Assembly (NCBI RefSeq): GCF_033723955.1
Contig: NZ_CP137555.1
Location: forward strand, 2,100,001 to 2,164,000
Reading direction: 5' to 3'
From: Microbulbifer pacificus
GTDB taxonomy: Bacteria > Pseudomonadota > Gammaproteobacteria > Pseudomonadales > Cellvibrionaceae
Length of the DNA stretch: 64,000 bases
Each line of letters begins with the position of its first letter. Positions within the stretch are counted from its first letter, which is position 1. The notes beneath the pieces were generated by a model. The model was not told the origin of the DNA and did not search any database. It saw only the letters and a list, made by a program, of their open reading frames with translations. Of this stretch, positions 27,044-35,560 are shown one piece after another. Position numbers and translations under genes: made by a program.

Positions 27044-28177
27044 ATGTCTGCCCCGATCCCCGTGCCCCCCGAACCCCTTTCATTTCAAATACGCCCCGCC
27101 GAAGAGCGGGACATCGACGCCCTGTCTGAGCTGGAACAGGCCAGCTTCAGCGGCGACCGCCTCAGCCGCCGCCGCTTCCGCCACTGGGTAAAAGCGGACA
27201 ACCGCGTGTTTCTGGTGGCCGAGCTGGACCAAACCCTGCTGGGTTATGTACTGGTACTGCTGCGCCGCGGCACTCGCCTCGCACGCCTCTACTCCCTCGC
27301 CGTCGGCACCGCCGGGCGCGGCCAAGGGGTTGGCAAGGCGCTGCTCACTGCGGCAGAAGATGCCAGCAGCCACAGCGGGCGCCTGTACATGCGCCTCGAG
27401 GTGGCCGAGCAAAACAGCGCCGCCATCGCCCTGTACAAACAGTTGGGTTACCGAACCTTCGGCAGCTACGCGAACTATTATGAAGACGCCGGCAATGCCC
27501 TGCGCATGCAGAAACGGATCCGCTACCGCCCGGAAAACCTACACACGGTAGCAGTCCCCTGGTACGGTCAGCGCACGGAATTCACCTGCGGCCCCGCCGC
27601 GGCGATGATGGCCATGGCCGGACTCGACCCGGGTTATGTCCCCAACGCCAGCGACGAACTCGCGCTGTGGCGCGAAGCCACCACCATTTTCATGACCTCC
27701 GGGCACGGCGGCTGCCACCCCATCGGCCTCGCGCTGGCAATGCAGAAACGCGGGTTCACCTGCGAGGTCTACCTGAACCAGAGCAGTACCCTGTTTATCG
27801 ACAGCGTACGCAACCCGAAGAAAAAAGCGGTGATGGAACAGGTGGATGCGGACTTTCGCCGCGAGGCGGAAAGCAGCGGCCTGCACATCGTCGAACAGGA
27901 CTTCACCCAGGGGCAGTGCCAACACTGGCTGGAGCAAGGTGCATTGGTATTACTGCTGATCAGTACCTATCGCCTGGATGGAAAAAAGGTACCGCACTGG
28001 GTGACGCTGACAGGAATGGACGCCGAGTGCTTTTACGTACACGACCCGGATGCGGACGACGAGGACAATCCACTGGACAGCCAGTATCTACCGATCGCGC
28101 GGGAAGAGATTTCGCTGATGTCGAGTTTCGGAAAGGAAAAGCTGCGCACGGCAATAGTGATAAAAAAGAAGCGCTAA
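27044..28177 (+). CDS. GNAT acetyltransferase fused to a C39-like peptidase
   Basis: Residues 10-150 are a RimI-type GNAT domain with the acetyl-CoA loop RGQGVGKALL. Residues about 165-377 resemble a papain-like/C39 peptidase: Cys in TEFTCGPAAAMMAM, His in HWVTLTGMD, and Asp in YVHDPDADD. Together with the divergent RimK-like ligase (25353-26822) this suggests coordinated acylation, ligation and cleavage of a peptide. No exporter is next to it, so a peptide-export role typical of C39 domains is not supported. The ATG at 27044 follows a CCTCGGTAGTATGCCCGCCA leader without a strong ribosome-binding site. Confidence 0.88.
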   Translation: MSAPIPVPPEPLSFQIRPAEERDIDALSELEQASFSGDRLSRRRFRHWVKADNRVFLVAELDQTLLGYVLVLLRRGTRLARLYSLAVGTAGRGQGVGKALLTAAEDASSHSGRLYMRLEVAEQNSAAIALYKQLGYRTFGSYANYYEDAGNALRMQKRIRYRPENLHTVAVPWYGQRTEFTCGPAAAMMAMAGLDPGYVPNASDELALWREATTIFMTSGHGGCHPIGLALAMQKRGFTCEVYLNQSSTLFIDSVRNPKKKAVMEQVDADFRREAESSGLHIVEQDFTQGQCQHWLEQGALVLLLISTYRLDGKKVPHWVTLTGMDAECFYVHDPDADDEDNPLDSQYLPIAREEISLMSSFGKEKLRTAIVIKKKR

Positions 28178-28200
28178 TGAAGTACAAAATCTGAAGCGAA

Positions 28201-28392
28201 GGCAAAGTGCCGGGGAGGGATTTTCAGGAGCGTCGGCGACATGGACGTCGCCGACGCAGCGTATATGGGTTAGGCAAACGTCTGCGAAGCTCTGCTTTGC
28301 GTGCTGCCTAACGACGCCAATCTGTGATTGGCGGCCGGGCCCGCTTGCGGGTATTCACAGCGGTCCTGAAAATCCCTCCCCGGTGCTTTGCC
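28201..28392. repeat. 192-bp nested palindromic element A
   Basis: Outer arms of 29 bases (28201-28229 and 28364-28392) are inverted with two mismatches. Directly inside is a perfect 11-bp stem (28230-28240 with 28247-28257) and a six-base loop ATGGAC. Next comes GTTAGGCA (28269-28276) pairing with TGCCTAAC (28305-28312), then CGCCAATC-TGT-GATTGGCG (28315-28333), then CCCGC-TT-GCGGG (28340-28351). The element lies between convergent genes, so it may also stop transcription. No flanking target duplication is visible. The second element at 61701 has the same plan. Confidence 0.85.
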
Positions 28393-28426
28393 GCCACAGC
28401 AGGTCAATCAAAGCACCAATCAACTG

Positions 28427-30133
28427 TCACTGAGCAGAATAAAGATCCCCAAAGAAATCCCCAGCATTCCAGCTCGGCTTCCGCTCCGCATCCGCCACCT
28501 CCTTCGCAATCGCAAAATTCACATCCGCAAACTGCTTGGCGGCGACATAGCTGATCTGTGCATCCGCTTCATCGCTGGGGCGGTGGTAGCGGGTCTTGAG
28601 GAATCCCTCCTGCGCCTCGGTACCGTTGATTTCCGGATCGACCGCCTCGCGACCGGTGATCAGGTAGATTGACGGCACGCCCTGGCGCACGAAACTGTAA
28701 TGATCGCTGCGCACGAAAATTACCTGCTCCGGCATCGGGTCAGGGCTCAGTTTCAGACCCGTGCTCGCCGCCGCATTTGCCGCGGTTTTACCCAGGCTCG
28801 AATGCTCTGCACCAAATGCAATCACATCGTGGAACGGGTACAGCAGCATCGGCATATCCAGGTTGATATTCGCCACCATCGCCTTAGGCGCTACCGGCGG
28901 GTGCTGGGCGAAGTAGTCGGAGCCCAGCAGCCCCTCCTCTTCCGCCGTTACCGCCACAAACAGCAGCGAGCGGCGCGGCGCCTGGCCCGCTTCCGCGAAC
29001 AGCCGTGCCACTTCCAGCATGACCGCAATGCCGGCGGCATTGTCCTGGGCGCCATTGTTGATTTGGTCGTGAGCGCCTTCGCCGTCTTTGCCGTGCGCTT
29101 GCTCGTTCACCCCGATGTGATCCAGGTGCGCGGAAAACACCACGTACTCATTTTTCAGCTTCGGGTCACTGCCCGGCAGCAGGCCCACCACGTTGGGGCT
29201 CATGACCTGCTTGTGGCTCGACTGGCTGGCGAGGCTTGCGCTGGCGGACAGTGCAAAGCCCTTTGGGGTCTCCCCACTGTCCATCTCGGCAAAAACGGCT
29301 TCGAGAGTCTTGGGTGAACCGGCGAAAAGCTTTTTCGCCGCCGGCATATCCAGCACCATACTCGGATGCATGCTGGCGACCGCACTGCCGGGTATGCCGT
29401 CGGCGCCCAGCCAGTCGAAACTGGGGTCTGCCAGATGCGCAGCAGAGCGGGCGAAGGGGCGGCGGGCTTCCCGCGCCGGCGTGTTCAGCGTGATGCTACC
29501 GACAGCGCCGTGGGCGGCGGCGATCTTGCGCTTGGTGCGCGCAGAGGAATAGTGGGCACCCACTTCGTTCGGCAGCTGCGGCGGGCGGCCATCCAGCATC
29601 ACCGCAATCTTGCCCTTGAGGTCGAGGCCGGCGTAGTCGTCAAGGCCGAACGCCGGCGCCTCGATACCATAACCCACGAACACCAGCTCGCCGGTTACTG
29701 ACGTGTTCTCGGCCGTGGTGGGCGGCCCGGCAATGAAGTCCTCGCCAAGCTTCAGGCTGACGTCGCCGTCGCGACCGTGCAGCACGAGGCTTGCACGCTC
29801 GCCGGCCCAGCTCGCTTCGCGGAATGGCACCGGCTGGAAATAGTCGTCACCGGTGATGGACTGGAGCCCGAGGGCCTTGAAGCGCGCGGCGACATAGTCC
29901 GCCGCCTGCTGGTAGCCGGCACTGCCGGTCTGGCGCCCAGCGAGGGCATCGGCCGACAGGAACTCCACGTCCTTGCGCACTCGGGCGCTGTCGGCGCCGG
30001 GCAGGGATTGGGTTGAGGGCTGCGGTGAAGTCGCGGATGCCGATTGCAGAGACTGGGGCTGGAGGTCGCCGTTACAGGCGGCGAGCAGCGCGCTGGCCAT
30101 CATCAGGCCGGTGGCGAGAGCGGTTATTTTCAT
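28427..30133 (-). CDS. Exported M28-family metallopeptidase lipoprotein
   Basis: The N-terminus has a lipobox (ALLAACNG; Cys at about 20), so the protein should be a lipoprotein. A PA-type inserted domain lies at about 110-320. The M28 zinc ligands are in FSAHLDHIG, GAQDNAAGIAVML, VTAEEEGLLGS, and RSDHYSFVRQGVPS. Such enzymes release amino acids from peptides, often extracellularly, or act on peptide substrates of the envelope. It converges on the GNAT/C39 gene across palindromic element A. There are 568 residues and no odd truncation. Confidence 0.93.
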   Translation of the reverse strand: MKITALATGLMMASALLAACNGDLQPQSLQSASATSPQPSTQSLPGADSARVRKDVEFLSADALAGRQTGSAGYQQAADYVAARFKALGLQSITGDDYFQPVPFREASWAGERASLVLHGRDGDVSLKLGEDFIAGPPTTAENTSVTGELVFVGYGIEAPAFGLDDYAGLDLKGKIAVMLDGRPPQLPNEVGAHYSSARTKRKIAAAHGAVGSITLNTPAREARRPFARSAAHLADPSFDWLGADGIPGSAVASMHPSMVLDMPAAKKLFAGSPKTLEAVFAEMDSGETPKGFALSASASLASQSSHKQVMSPNVVGLLPGSDPKLKNEYVVFSAHLDHIGVNEQAHGKDGEGAHDQINNGAQDNAAGIAVMLEVARLFAEAGQAPRRSLLFVAVTAEEEGLLGSDYFAQHPPVAPKAMVANINLDMPMLLYPFHDVIAFGAEHSSLGKTAANAAASTGLKLSPDPMPEQVIFVRSDHYSFVRQGVPSIYLITGREAVDPEINGTEAQEGFLKTRYHRPSDEADAQISYVAAKQFADVNFAIAKEVADAERKPSWNAGDFFGDLYSAQ

Positions 30134-30240
30134 GCTGGACTCTGGGAATAGATAACGGGTCGACTGGAGAACTGGCGCAGCTTAACACGCGCCGCCCGGT
30201 GCACGGACGCGGGGCACGGCCGGAGGAAGCAGTGGCGCGA

Positions 30241-30987
30241 TCAGTGCCTTACGGGTGTGTCGACAAAGCTGCTGGCGACGGCGCGCTCGGCGAGCTCGTG
30301 GGCGCGATCGGCACAGAAGTCGCCATGGGCACCGAGCAAATGGAAGAACGGCAGGTCCAGCAGTCGCTCGAAATCCACCGCCAGCCAGCGCTGGTTGTTC
30401 TCGTGCTCGGGGGTTGCGCGCCGGCACCAGGCCGGCACCACCTGCATCCCCTGGTGAACGCCACTAAACCGCAACATCCACTTGCCCGCCCAGCTGCAAC
30501 CGGTCCAGCCGTTCCAGTACTGCAGCGAGTCACAGGTGAGAAGCAGGCCGCCAGCCTGCGGTACCAGCAGTGCCGCTTCCGGCACCTGGCTGTGGCTGAA
30601 TTCGAACACGCGCCCGCCGCTCACAGGGCATTTGCCGCTGTCGCTCAGCAACTGGTCGGCGGGAGGCAATGGATAGTGGTCGGAGTGGGCCTGGCGCCAG
30701 AAAAAGGCATTGAAGCGGTCGCGGTAGTAGAGATCGTCGCAGCCGTGGTAGAAGCCGAGGCGGACCACCTGGCGCACCTGCCCCAGATCGCACAGCCGTT
30801 CCTCGGTGACCGGACAGAGTCGCACCGGGTTCACCAACAGCAGGTCATCCCCGCTGCGCACTATTCCCATGTTGCGATTGACCACGACCCCCGGAGCGAC
30901 CCGCGCCGTTCCCCGCACCACAAAAAAATCCGGCAGTAACTGGCGGATGCGGCCGTGGGGCAGCGGTGCGGGGTAGTCGATATGCAT
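30241..30987 (-). CDS. Unknown protein, possibly metallo-hydrolase-like fold
   Basis: I do not recognise a firm family. The pattern (ends in HGDFCADRAHELAERAV; middle with PVRLCPVTEERLCDLGQVRQVVRLGFYHGCDDLYY) resembles proteins of the DUF4336 type, remotely related to metallo-beta-lactamases, but the canonical HxHxDH motif is absent. The ATG at 30987 is used here; a GTG at 31014 in frame has GGGA before it and is an alternative. It lies between the M28 peptidase and a small ACT-like protein on the same strand. Confidence 0.6.
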   Translation of the reverse strand: MHIDYPAPLPHGRIRQLLPDFFVVRGTARVAPGVVVNRNMGIVRSGDDLLLVNPVRLCPVTEERLCDLGQVRQVVRLGFYHGCDDLYYRDRFNAFFWRQAHSDHYPLPPADQLLSDSGKCPVSGGRVFEFSHSQVPEAALLVPQAGGLLLTCDSLQYWNGWTGCSWAGKWMLRFSGVHQGMQVVPAWCRRATPEHENNQRWLAVDFERLLDLPFFHLLGAHGDFCADRAHELAERAVASSFVDTPVRH

Positions 30988-31068
30988 GGCCGACAGGGAG
31001 CTCCTTCGTGGCACTCCCTGCCGTCACTGCGATTTGTGTCGCTTCAGTTTAGTGTCGGCCGCCCGCAC

Positions 31069-31479
31069 TCAGCTGTACTGCAGGCGGTTACTGATCCCGT
31101 TCAGGATCTGCATGGCCTGAGCGGTATCGCGCTCGCTCACGAGGATGTGCTCGTGATAGTGGGCGGACTCCACGTTGGCCTGAATCCCCGCGTCGGCCAG
31201 TTCCCGCACCACATTGGCGATAAGTCCCGGCACCTGCTGGCAGGAGGAAAAATGCAGGGTGATCTGGCGGAAGTCGCCGAGTGTCGCCAGGCGTTCCCGC
31301 GCCGCGATCTGCCGCGGCAGCAGAGCAGACAAGCCTTCGCGCTCGCGGAATATACACAGGCAGTCGCCGAGCAATTCCCGCAGCTGTTCCTCGCTCAACT
31401 GGCACATCACCAGGTGTTCCCGATTGAGGATCGGGCTCAGGCGCTGCAGTAGCTGATCAATCTTTACCTGTGCATTCAT
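31069..31479 (-). CDS. ACT-domain-like small protein
   Basis: The 136-residue protein has a C-terminal ACT-like beta-alpha-beta-beta-alpha-beta pattern (about 70-136: DFRQITLHFSSCQQVPGLIA ... ERDTAQAMQILNGI), seen in regulatory ligand-binding domains. The N-terminal half (DQLLQRLSPILNREHLVMCQ) is helical. ACT domains bind amino acids or other small ligands. The gene lies downstream of the unknown exported protein at 31505-32491. No catalytic domain is fused to it, so it may be a small regulator. Confidence 0.6.
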   Translation of the reverse strand: MNAQVKIDQLLQRLSPILNREHLVMCQLSEEQLRELLGDCLCIFREREGLSALLPRQIAARERLATLGDFRQITLHFSSCQQVPGLIANVVRELADAGIQANVESAHYHEHILVSERDTAQAMQILNGISNRLQYS

Positions 31480-31504
31480 CGGCGGCCTCCGGGTTGAGCT
31501 GGGG

Positions 31505-32491
31505 TCAGTTGGAATTGCGTTTTTTGGGCTTGCGGTGTTGCTTGTCCGCCGGTTTGGCTGCGCGGTCTTTCACCCGCGCCTTGGCGCTGGGTTTTCGCTG
31601 TTGCGGCAGCTGGCCCTTGGGTTTGTCCTTGCCGGTATCTTCGGTGGGACCGAAACCCTCACCGGTGAACTCTTCACCTTCAAATTCCGGCTCGCCCTCC
31701 GCGGGGGTGGTATCTACCTGTTCTTGCTGGCGCACCGCCTCCATCTCCCAGCGGTCGAGGGCGAGATCGATATCTTTCTCAATGTCCATACGGGGAAATT
31801 CGGGACAGGGGGCGTCTTTTTCCGGGTTGTGCCATCCGGACAAGGGAGCGACGAATACCACCAGGGATTTCTGCAGGTAGTTGGCGCCGATGCTGGCCTC
31901 GGTCCAGGTGGTCTGCCACGCGTATTTGCCCCTCACCGCATAGTCGCTCTCATAGGATTTCAGGGTGAGGAAATAGGGATAGATCCGGCCGCCGCGGCAC
32001 ACGATGCGTCGCTCGGTCTTGATATTGGCCATCTGCGTGAACGGGTCGAAATACCAGCGGATGTCATAGCCGTAGGCAAATTTCATCGTGCCGCCCTGAT
32101 CGGAGAAGGCGTAGGAGCGGCCGGTGCCATCGCGCTTCAGGCTCCACACGTGCTGGGCTTCACCATCGCGCGAGATGAGCCAGTTGCCCACCCACTGCTC
32201 CGCTTGCAACCGGGACCTGGCCTGCCAGCCGCGGTACTCGGCCTCGCCTTCATCCTCGTTGTGTGGGGTAGCTTGCCCGGTCAACGGCTTTGGCCCGGGT
32301 GCACCACCCTTGTCGGCGGGGTCAGTAGCTTTTTGCGTGGCGGACGCGCTGCCCCTGTCTCTGGTTACGGGATTTTTGCTCCCGGCAGCGCGGCTCTGGC
32401 TAGATGGACCCTGGGTGACAGCGCCGGCGCTCAGGGCGAGCGCGGCGAGCATTGCCATTAGCACGGTGGGAATAAAGCGTTGCTGTATCAC
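31505..32491 (-). CDS. Exported protein with tandem-paralogue GNWL domain, Lys-rich tail
   Basis: The start is a GTG at 32491 with GGAG seven bases upstream (32499-32502); this puts a signal peptide at the N-terminus (QRFIPTVLMAMLAALALSAG). The core (about 105-250) begins QWVGNWLISRDGEAQHVWSL and ends GWHNPEKDAPCPEFPR; it resembles the next gene upstream (32672-33217). The C-terminal 90 residues are Glu- then Lys/Arg-rich low complexity. Upstream in frame, 58 residues lack a ribosome-binding site and are Arg-rich, so I reject them. The function is unknown; a small-ligand beta-barrel fold is plausible. Confidence 0.68.
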   Translation of the reverse strand: MIQQRFIPTVLMAMLAALALSAGAVTQGPSSQSRAAGSKNPVTRDRGSASATQKATDPADKGGAPGPKPLTGQATPHNEDEGEAEYRGWQARSRLQAEQWVGNWLISRDGEAQHVWSLKRDGTGRSYAFSDQGGTMKFAYGYDIRWYFDPFTQMANIKTERRIVCRGGRIYPYFLTLKSYESDYAVRGKYAWQTTWTEASIGANYLQKSLVVFVAPLSGWHNPEKDAPCPEFPRMDIEKDIDLALDRWEMEAVRQQEQVDTTPAEGEPEFEGEEFTGEGFGPTEDTGKDKPKGQLPQQRKPSAKARVKDRAAKPADKQHRKPKKRNSN

Positions 32492-32671
32492 AGCAGTTCT
32501 CCACTTGCGCTTTATTCGTCCCTGAAACTCGATTCGTCGATGAAGCTCGGTCCACTGCTTCACGCCGTCGGTGGGTAGCACCTGAACGCACGGGCGGCGA
32601 GGTGCTGGCCGCGGAGCCACTTTTGCCAATGCCCGCACGTTTGCCATTCGCCGCGTGGCCGGCACTGTAGA

Positions 32672-33217
32672 TCAGTTACCCGTGGATGCCGTCTGCTGGG
32701 TGTCCTTGCCATCGGCTTGGTAAAGGTTGGGGCACGCGGCGCCGTGGTTTGGGGTCTCCCAGTTCGGCAGGCGGCGCTGGAACGCCAAAATACCGCCGTT
32801 GTGCTGGCGCCAATGACGACCATCGATCACGTTGAAGTCTAGGGTGACGGGACTCCAGCCGGTAAATTGCGCGTACACCATACCGCTGTTGCAGTGCAGC
32901 GTGCCGCCGGTGCGGATGCGCACGGTGTCGCCCTCGATGCGCCAGGAAATGGCGAAACCGTGGGTGAGCTGGCCGTCGGCGCGGAAGCCGTGGGCAAACC
33001 CAGTGCCGTCGGCCTTGAGCTGCCACACCAGCTGTTCATCACCCTGCCCGACCACGAGCCAGTTGCCGGCCCACTGGCGGGTTGCGGCCTGGTCTTCGGT
33101 CTGTTCCTGGGCGGAGGCGATGACGGGGAGCAGGAAGAACACTGCGAGCACGAGAATGTAGGCTTGCAGCAGGGATAGGAGAACGGGACGGAAGGACAAC
33201 TGACGCAAAAACTTCAT
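32672..33217 (-). CDS. Exported small protein, paralogue of the downstream gene
   Basis: The 181-residue protein has a long signal or anchor region (VLLSLLQAYILVLAVFFLLPVIASA) and a core with RQWAGNWLVVGQGDEQLVWQ and ADGTGFAHGF. It shares GNWL, VW-x-LK-x-DGTG and a terminal A-A-CP region with the protein encoded at 31505-32491, so the two are tandem paralogues. The family is unrecognised; repeated beta-strand-like DGTG and W positions fit a small ligand-binding barrel. It starts at ATG 33217. Confidence 0.68.
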   Translation of the reverse strand: MKFLRQLSFRPVLLSLLQAYILVLAVFFLLPVIASAQEQTEDQAATRQWAGNWLVVGQGDEQLVWQLKADGTGFAHGFRADGQLTHGFAISWRIEGDTVRIRTGGTLHCNSGMVYAQFTGWSPVTLDFNVIDGRHWRQHNGGILAFQRRLPNWETPNHGAACPNLYQADGKDTQQTASTGN

Positions 33218-33343
33218 GCGGCACTCTTCTCTGTTGGGTTCTACGACTGGCGGTTATTTGCACAACCTAATTAAAAGCCTAGTCGTAAATCTCAACAGTG
33301 GCAGCGGAAACGACAAATTTCTTTGTTTCCGCGCCAAGTCACA

Positions 33344-34558
33344 CTAAGCGCTGCCGACGCGCCGACGGCGGAGCCGGTACCAGAGCGCTGCGCCAAGCGC
33401 GAGCGCGGCGATAAACAGTAGTGCGCCCCATCCGTAGATGCCGCCACCGGAGGTGGGTTGCAGCTGCTCGCGGGCGCGCACCACATTGCCCTGCAGGCGC
33501 TGGAATTTTTCGATTACCTCGTTGGTGGGAGCCTGATCGAGGATGGCCACCCGCAGTTCCTGCCACTGCTGGTCCAACTGCGCGGCCAGCGCGGGGTTGC
33601 TCTGCGCCAGCTGTGGGCGGGATTCGAGATAACCCTCGCGCAACCCCAGCATCAACTGGTGGTAGGTGCTGGCGATGTCGCCGCCGCGGTAGGCGTTCTG
33701 CGCCAGGTACAAAAGACCGGCGGCGCGCGCCAGAGGGTGCTGCAGGTGGCGCGTTTCCGCAGGGTGGGCGCGCCACCACAGAATTGCGTCGCGCGCTTCC
33801 TGCGGCAGTTCCGCTGGGCGCAGCACGGCAATGCCCGGGAGACCCACCAGTGCCGGGTATTTTTCAGCCAGCTGCGGCGCGGGGGCGATTTCCGGGGCGC
33901 TGAAGCCCGCCACCAAAATGGCGAGGGCCCAGCGCTGGCGGCTGCTGAGGTCACTGTCGACGGCGCTGTTGTGGGCGTCGTTGCGGGTGGGTTCCAGCAC
34001 ATTGTAGAAATCGTAGAGACTGAGGTTTGCCATGCGCACCGGGTCGTCCAGGCGCCGCTCCGGTTGCGCTGCGCTACCGCGCTCGCCGTGGCAATGGCTG
34101 CAGCGGTCCTGATACAGCGCCTGCGCCTCTTCCCCAGACGGCAGCGATTCCGCGGGCGAGCGCGGCAACTGGTAGAGCGCGGCAAAGCGGTCGGCGGCGG
34201 TGTTGGCCCGCCGGCGTACCAGATCCGGGGCGGCGCGATCGGCGATCAGTCGGGCGAGCTCCTTGAGGCTGTCCTGCAGCTGGGCGCGACCGGGCCTGTC
34301 CGGTAGTTGCCGCAGCAGCGCGCTGGCGACCTCGACGTTGCTCTGCTGCTGACGGTACAGCTTGCGGTCGCGCACGACACTGTCGTCCACCGACTCCGGG
34401 TAGTCGACCGCGACGAAAGACAGCAGGCTCACTGCCTTTGCGGCGATGTCCTGTTCACTTTTCTTGTCCGGGAGCTGTTGCTGGGACCACGCGGGGGCAA
34501 CCCAGGTCCACAGGGAGAGTAACAGGGCGATGGTGTAAAACGGGCGGTATCGGGTCAT
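33344..34558 (-). CDS. FTR1-like periplasmic cytochrome-domain protein lacking the iron permease
   Basis: The 404-residue protein has a signal peptide (IALLLSLWTWVAPAWSQ) and an N-terminal helical region typical of FTR1-type iron permeases (SLLSFVAVDYPESVDDS). A cytochrome c site follows, CSHCHG, with a distal Met candidate in RMANLSLYDFYNV. A second helical region is like the FTR1 linker (REGYLESRPQLAQSNPALAA). In place of the seven-helix REXXE permease domain there is one C-terminal helix (WGALLFIAALALGAALWY) and a basic tail. It might be a truncated relative with a redox role. No FTR1 permease is visible nearby. Confidence 0.78.
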   Translation of the reverse strand: MTRYRPFYTIALLLSLWTWVAPAWSQQQLPDKKSEQDIAAKAVSLLSFVAVDYPESVDDSVVRDRKLYRQQQSNVEVASALLRQLPDRPGRAQLQDSLKELARLIADRAAPDLVRRRANTAADRFAALYQLPRSPAESLPSGEEAQALYQDRCSHCHGERGSAAQPERRLDDPVRMANLSLYDFYNVLEPTRNDAHNSAVDSDLSSRQRWALAILVAGFSAPEIAPAPQLAEKYPALVGLPGIAVLRPAELPQEARDAILWWRAHPAETRHLQHPLARAAGLLYLAQNAYRGGDIASTYHQLMLGLREGYLESRPQLAQSNPALAAQLDQQWQELRVAILDQAPTNEVIEKFQRLQGNVVRAREQLQPTSGGGIYGWGALLFIAALALGAALWYRLRRRRVGSA

Positions 34559-34656
34559 GCGTAAAGGCGCGGAACCAAAGCTGGCGGAATTTTTGACGGT
34601 ACCCGGTTTCAGCGTAGCAGTGGCTGCGCCAGGTCAGCGGGTGATAGCGGGTAAGC

Positions 34657-34697
34657 GGATACAAAAAACCCCGCGCGAGGCGGGGTTTTTTGTATCC
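34657..34697. terminator. Bidirectional terminator with perfect 18-bp stem
   Basis: The arms 34657-34674 and 34680-34697 are perfectly complementary around a GCGAG loop. The GC core CCCCGC/GCGGGG is flanked by six A and six T, and the stem extends through GGATAC/GTATCC beyond the A/T runs. It terminates dsbA (minus strand, stop at 34705) and can stop opposing transcripts. Confidence 0.92.
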
Positions 34698-34704
34698 GGA
34701 GCGA

Positions 34705-35382
34705 TCAGCCCTTTTCGGCGCGCTCTTTCTCGACCAGGTAGTCCACCACTTCCAGCATCAACTGCTGGGCTTCGGCCTTGCCCTTGTAACCGGGCAGGGA
34801 GCTGCTCACGCGGTATTTGCCTGCCACTACCATCTCCGGAGTGCCGGAGAGTTTGTAGGCGCGCTGCTTCGCCTGGCCCTGCTTGATCTTGCTGTTGATG
34901 GCGAAGGAGTTCATCAGCTTCACGGCCTTGGCACCGTCGGCGCCGTTCTTATCGAACAGCTCGGCGATCGCCGCATCGTCCGCCACCCAATCGCGGCCGT
35001 CGCGGTTGGCAAACATCTTGCGCTGCTGGGCGATGGCACCGAAGATCGGGTCGTGCATCTTGTCCAGCACACCCATGGCGTCCGCCACGTAGAACAGGCG
35101 CGCGTGGATCTCCATCACCGGCTGCCAGATGGCCGGGATTTTCACCAGCGCCACGTCGGCGGGCATCTCTTTTGTCCATTTTTTCAGCGGCGCCTCAAAG
35201 TGGTAGCAGTGACCACAGCCGTACCAGAAGAGCTCGGTCACTTCGACCTTGCTTTTGTCATCCTGGGCCACGGCCTGCGGCAATACTTCGTAGTACTCAC
35301 CAGCGGCGAATTTTCCCGGGGTGTCCTGGGCGCAGGCCGCGAGGCTCAGCAGCATAGTAAAAAGGGCGACAACGGCTCTCAT
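34705..35382 (-). CDS. dsbA: Thiol:disulfide oxidoreductase DsbA
   Basis: The active site is CGHC in FWYGCGHCYHFEAPLKKW and the cis-proline loop reads LSGTPEMVV; the length of 225 is normal for DsbA. It introduces disulfides into periplasmic proteins. The signal reads MRAVVALFTMLLSLAACAQ; SLAAC would also fit a lipobox, so the protein could be lipid-anchored rather than cleaved after Ala-x-Ala. It lies beside cytochrome c4 as in pseudomonads. The start is ATG 35382. Confidence 0.93.
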   Translation of the reverse strand: MRAVVALFTMLLSLAACAQDTPGKFAAGEYYEVLPQAVAQDDKSKVEVTELFWYGCGHCYHFEAPLKKWTKEMPADVALVKIPAIWQPVMEIHARLFYVADAMGVLDKMHDPIFGAIAQQRKMFANRDGRDWVADDAAIAELFDKNGADGAKAVKLMNSFAINSKIKQGQAKQRAYKLSGTPEMVVAGKYRVSSSLPGYKGKAEAQQLMLEVVDYLVEKERAEKG

Positions 35383-35516
35383 AGGTACTTACTCCAAACT
35401 TTTATTCTGTTTACGGCGGGCATTATCGGCCTGGTTAGCTGACGCCAGCCTGAATATAGACCCCGCGGATTATTGAAGTTCCGCGGATGCGGTGCAACCC
35501 GGCGCCCGCAAACGAC

Positions 35517-35539
35517 AAGGCCGGTCATTGACCGGCCTT
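35517..35539. terminator. Weak hairpin after cytochrome c4
   Basis: AAGGCCGGTC (35517-35526) and GACCGGCCTT (35530-35539) form a perfect 10-bp stem with an ATT loop, 22 bases after the cytochrome c4 stop on the minus strand. The following T-run is interrupted, so termination may be partial or Rho-aided. Confidence 0.6.
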
Positions 35540-35560
35540 TACGCGTTGTTCGGCTACCGA

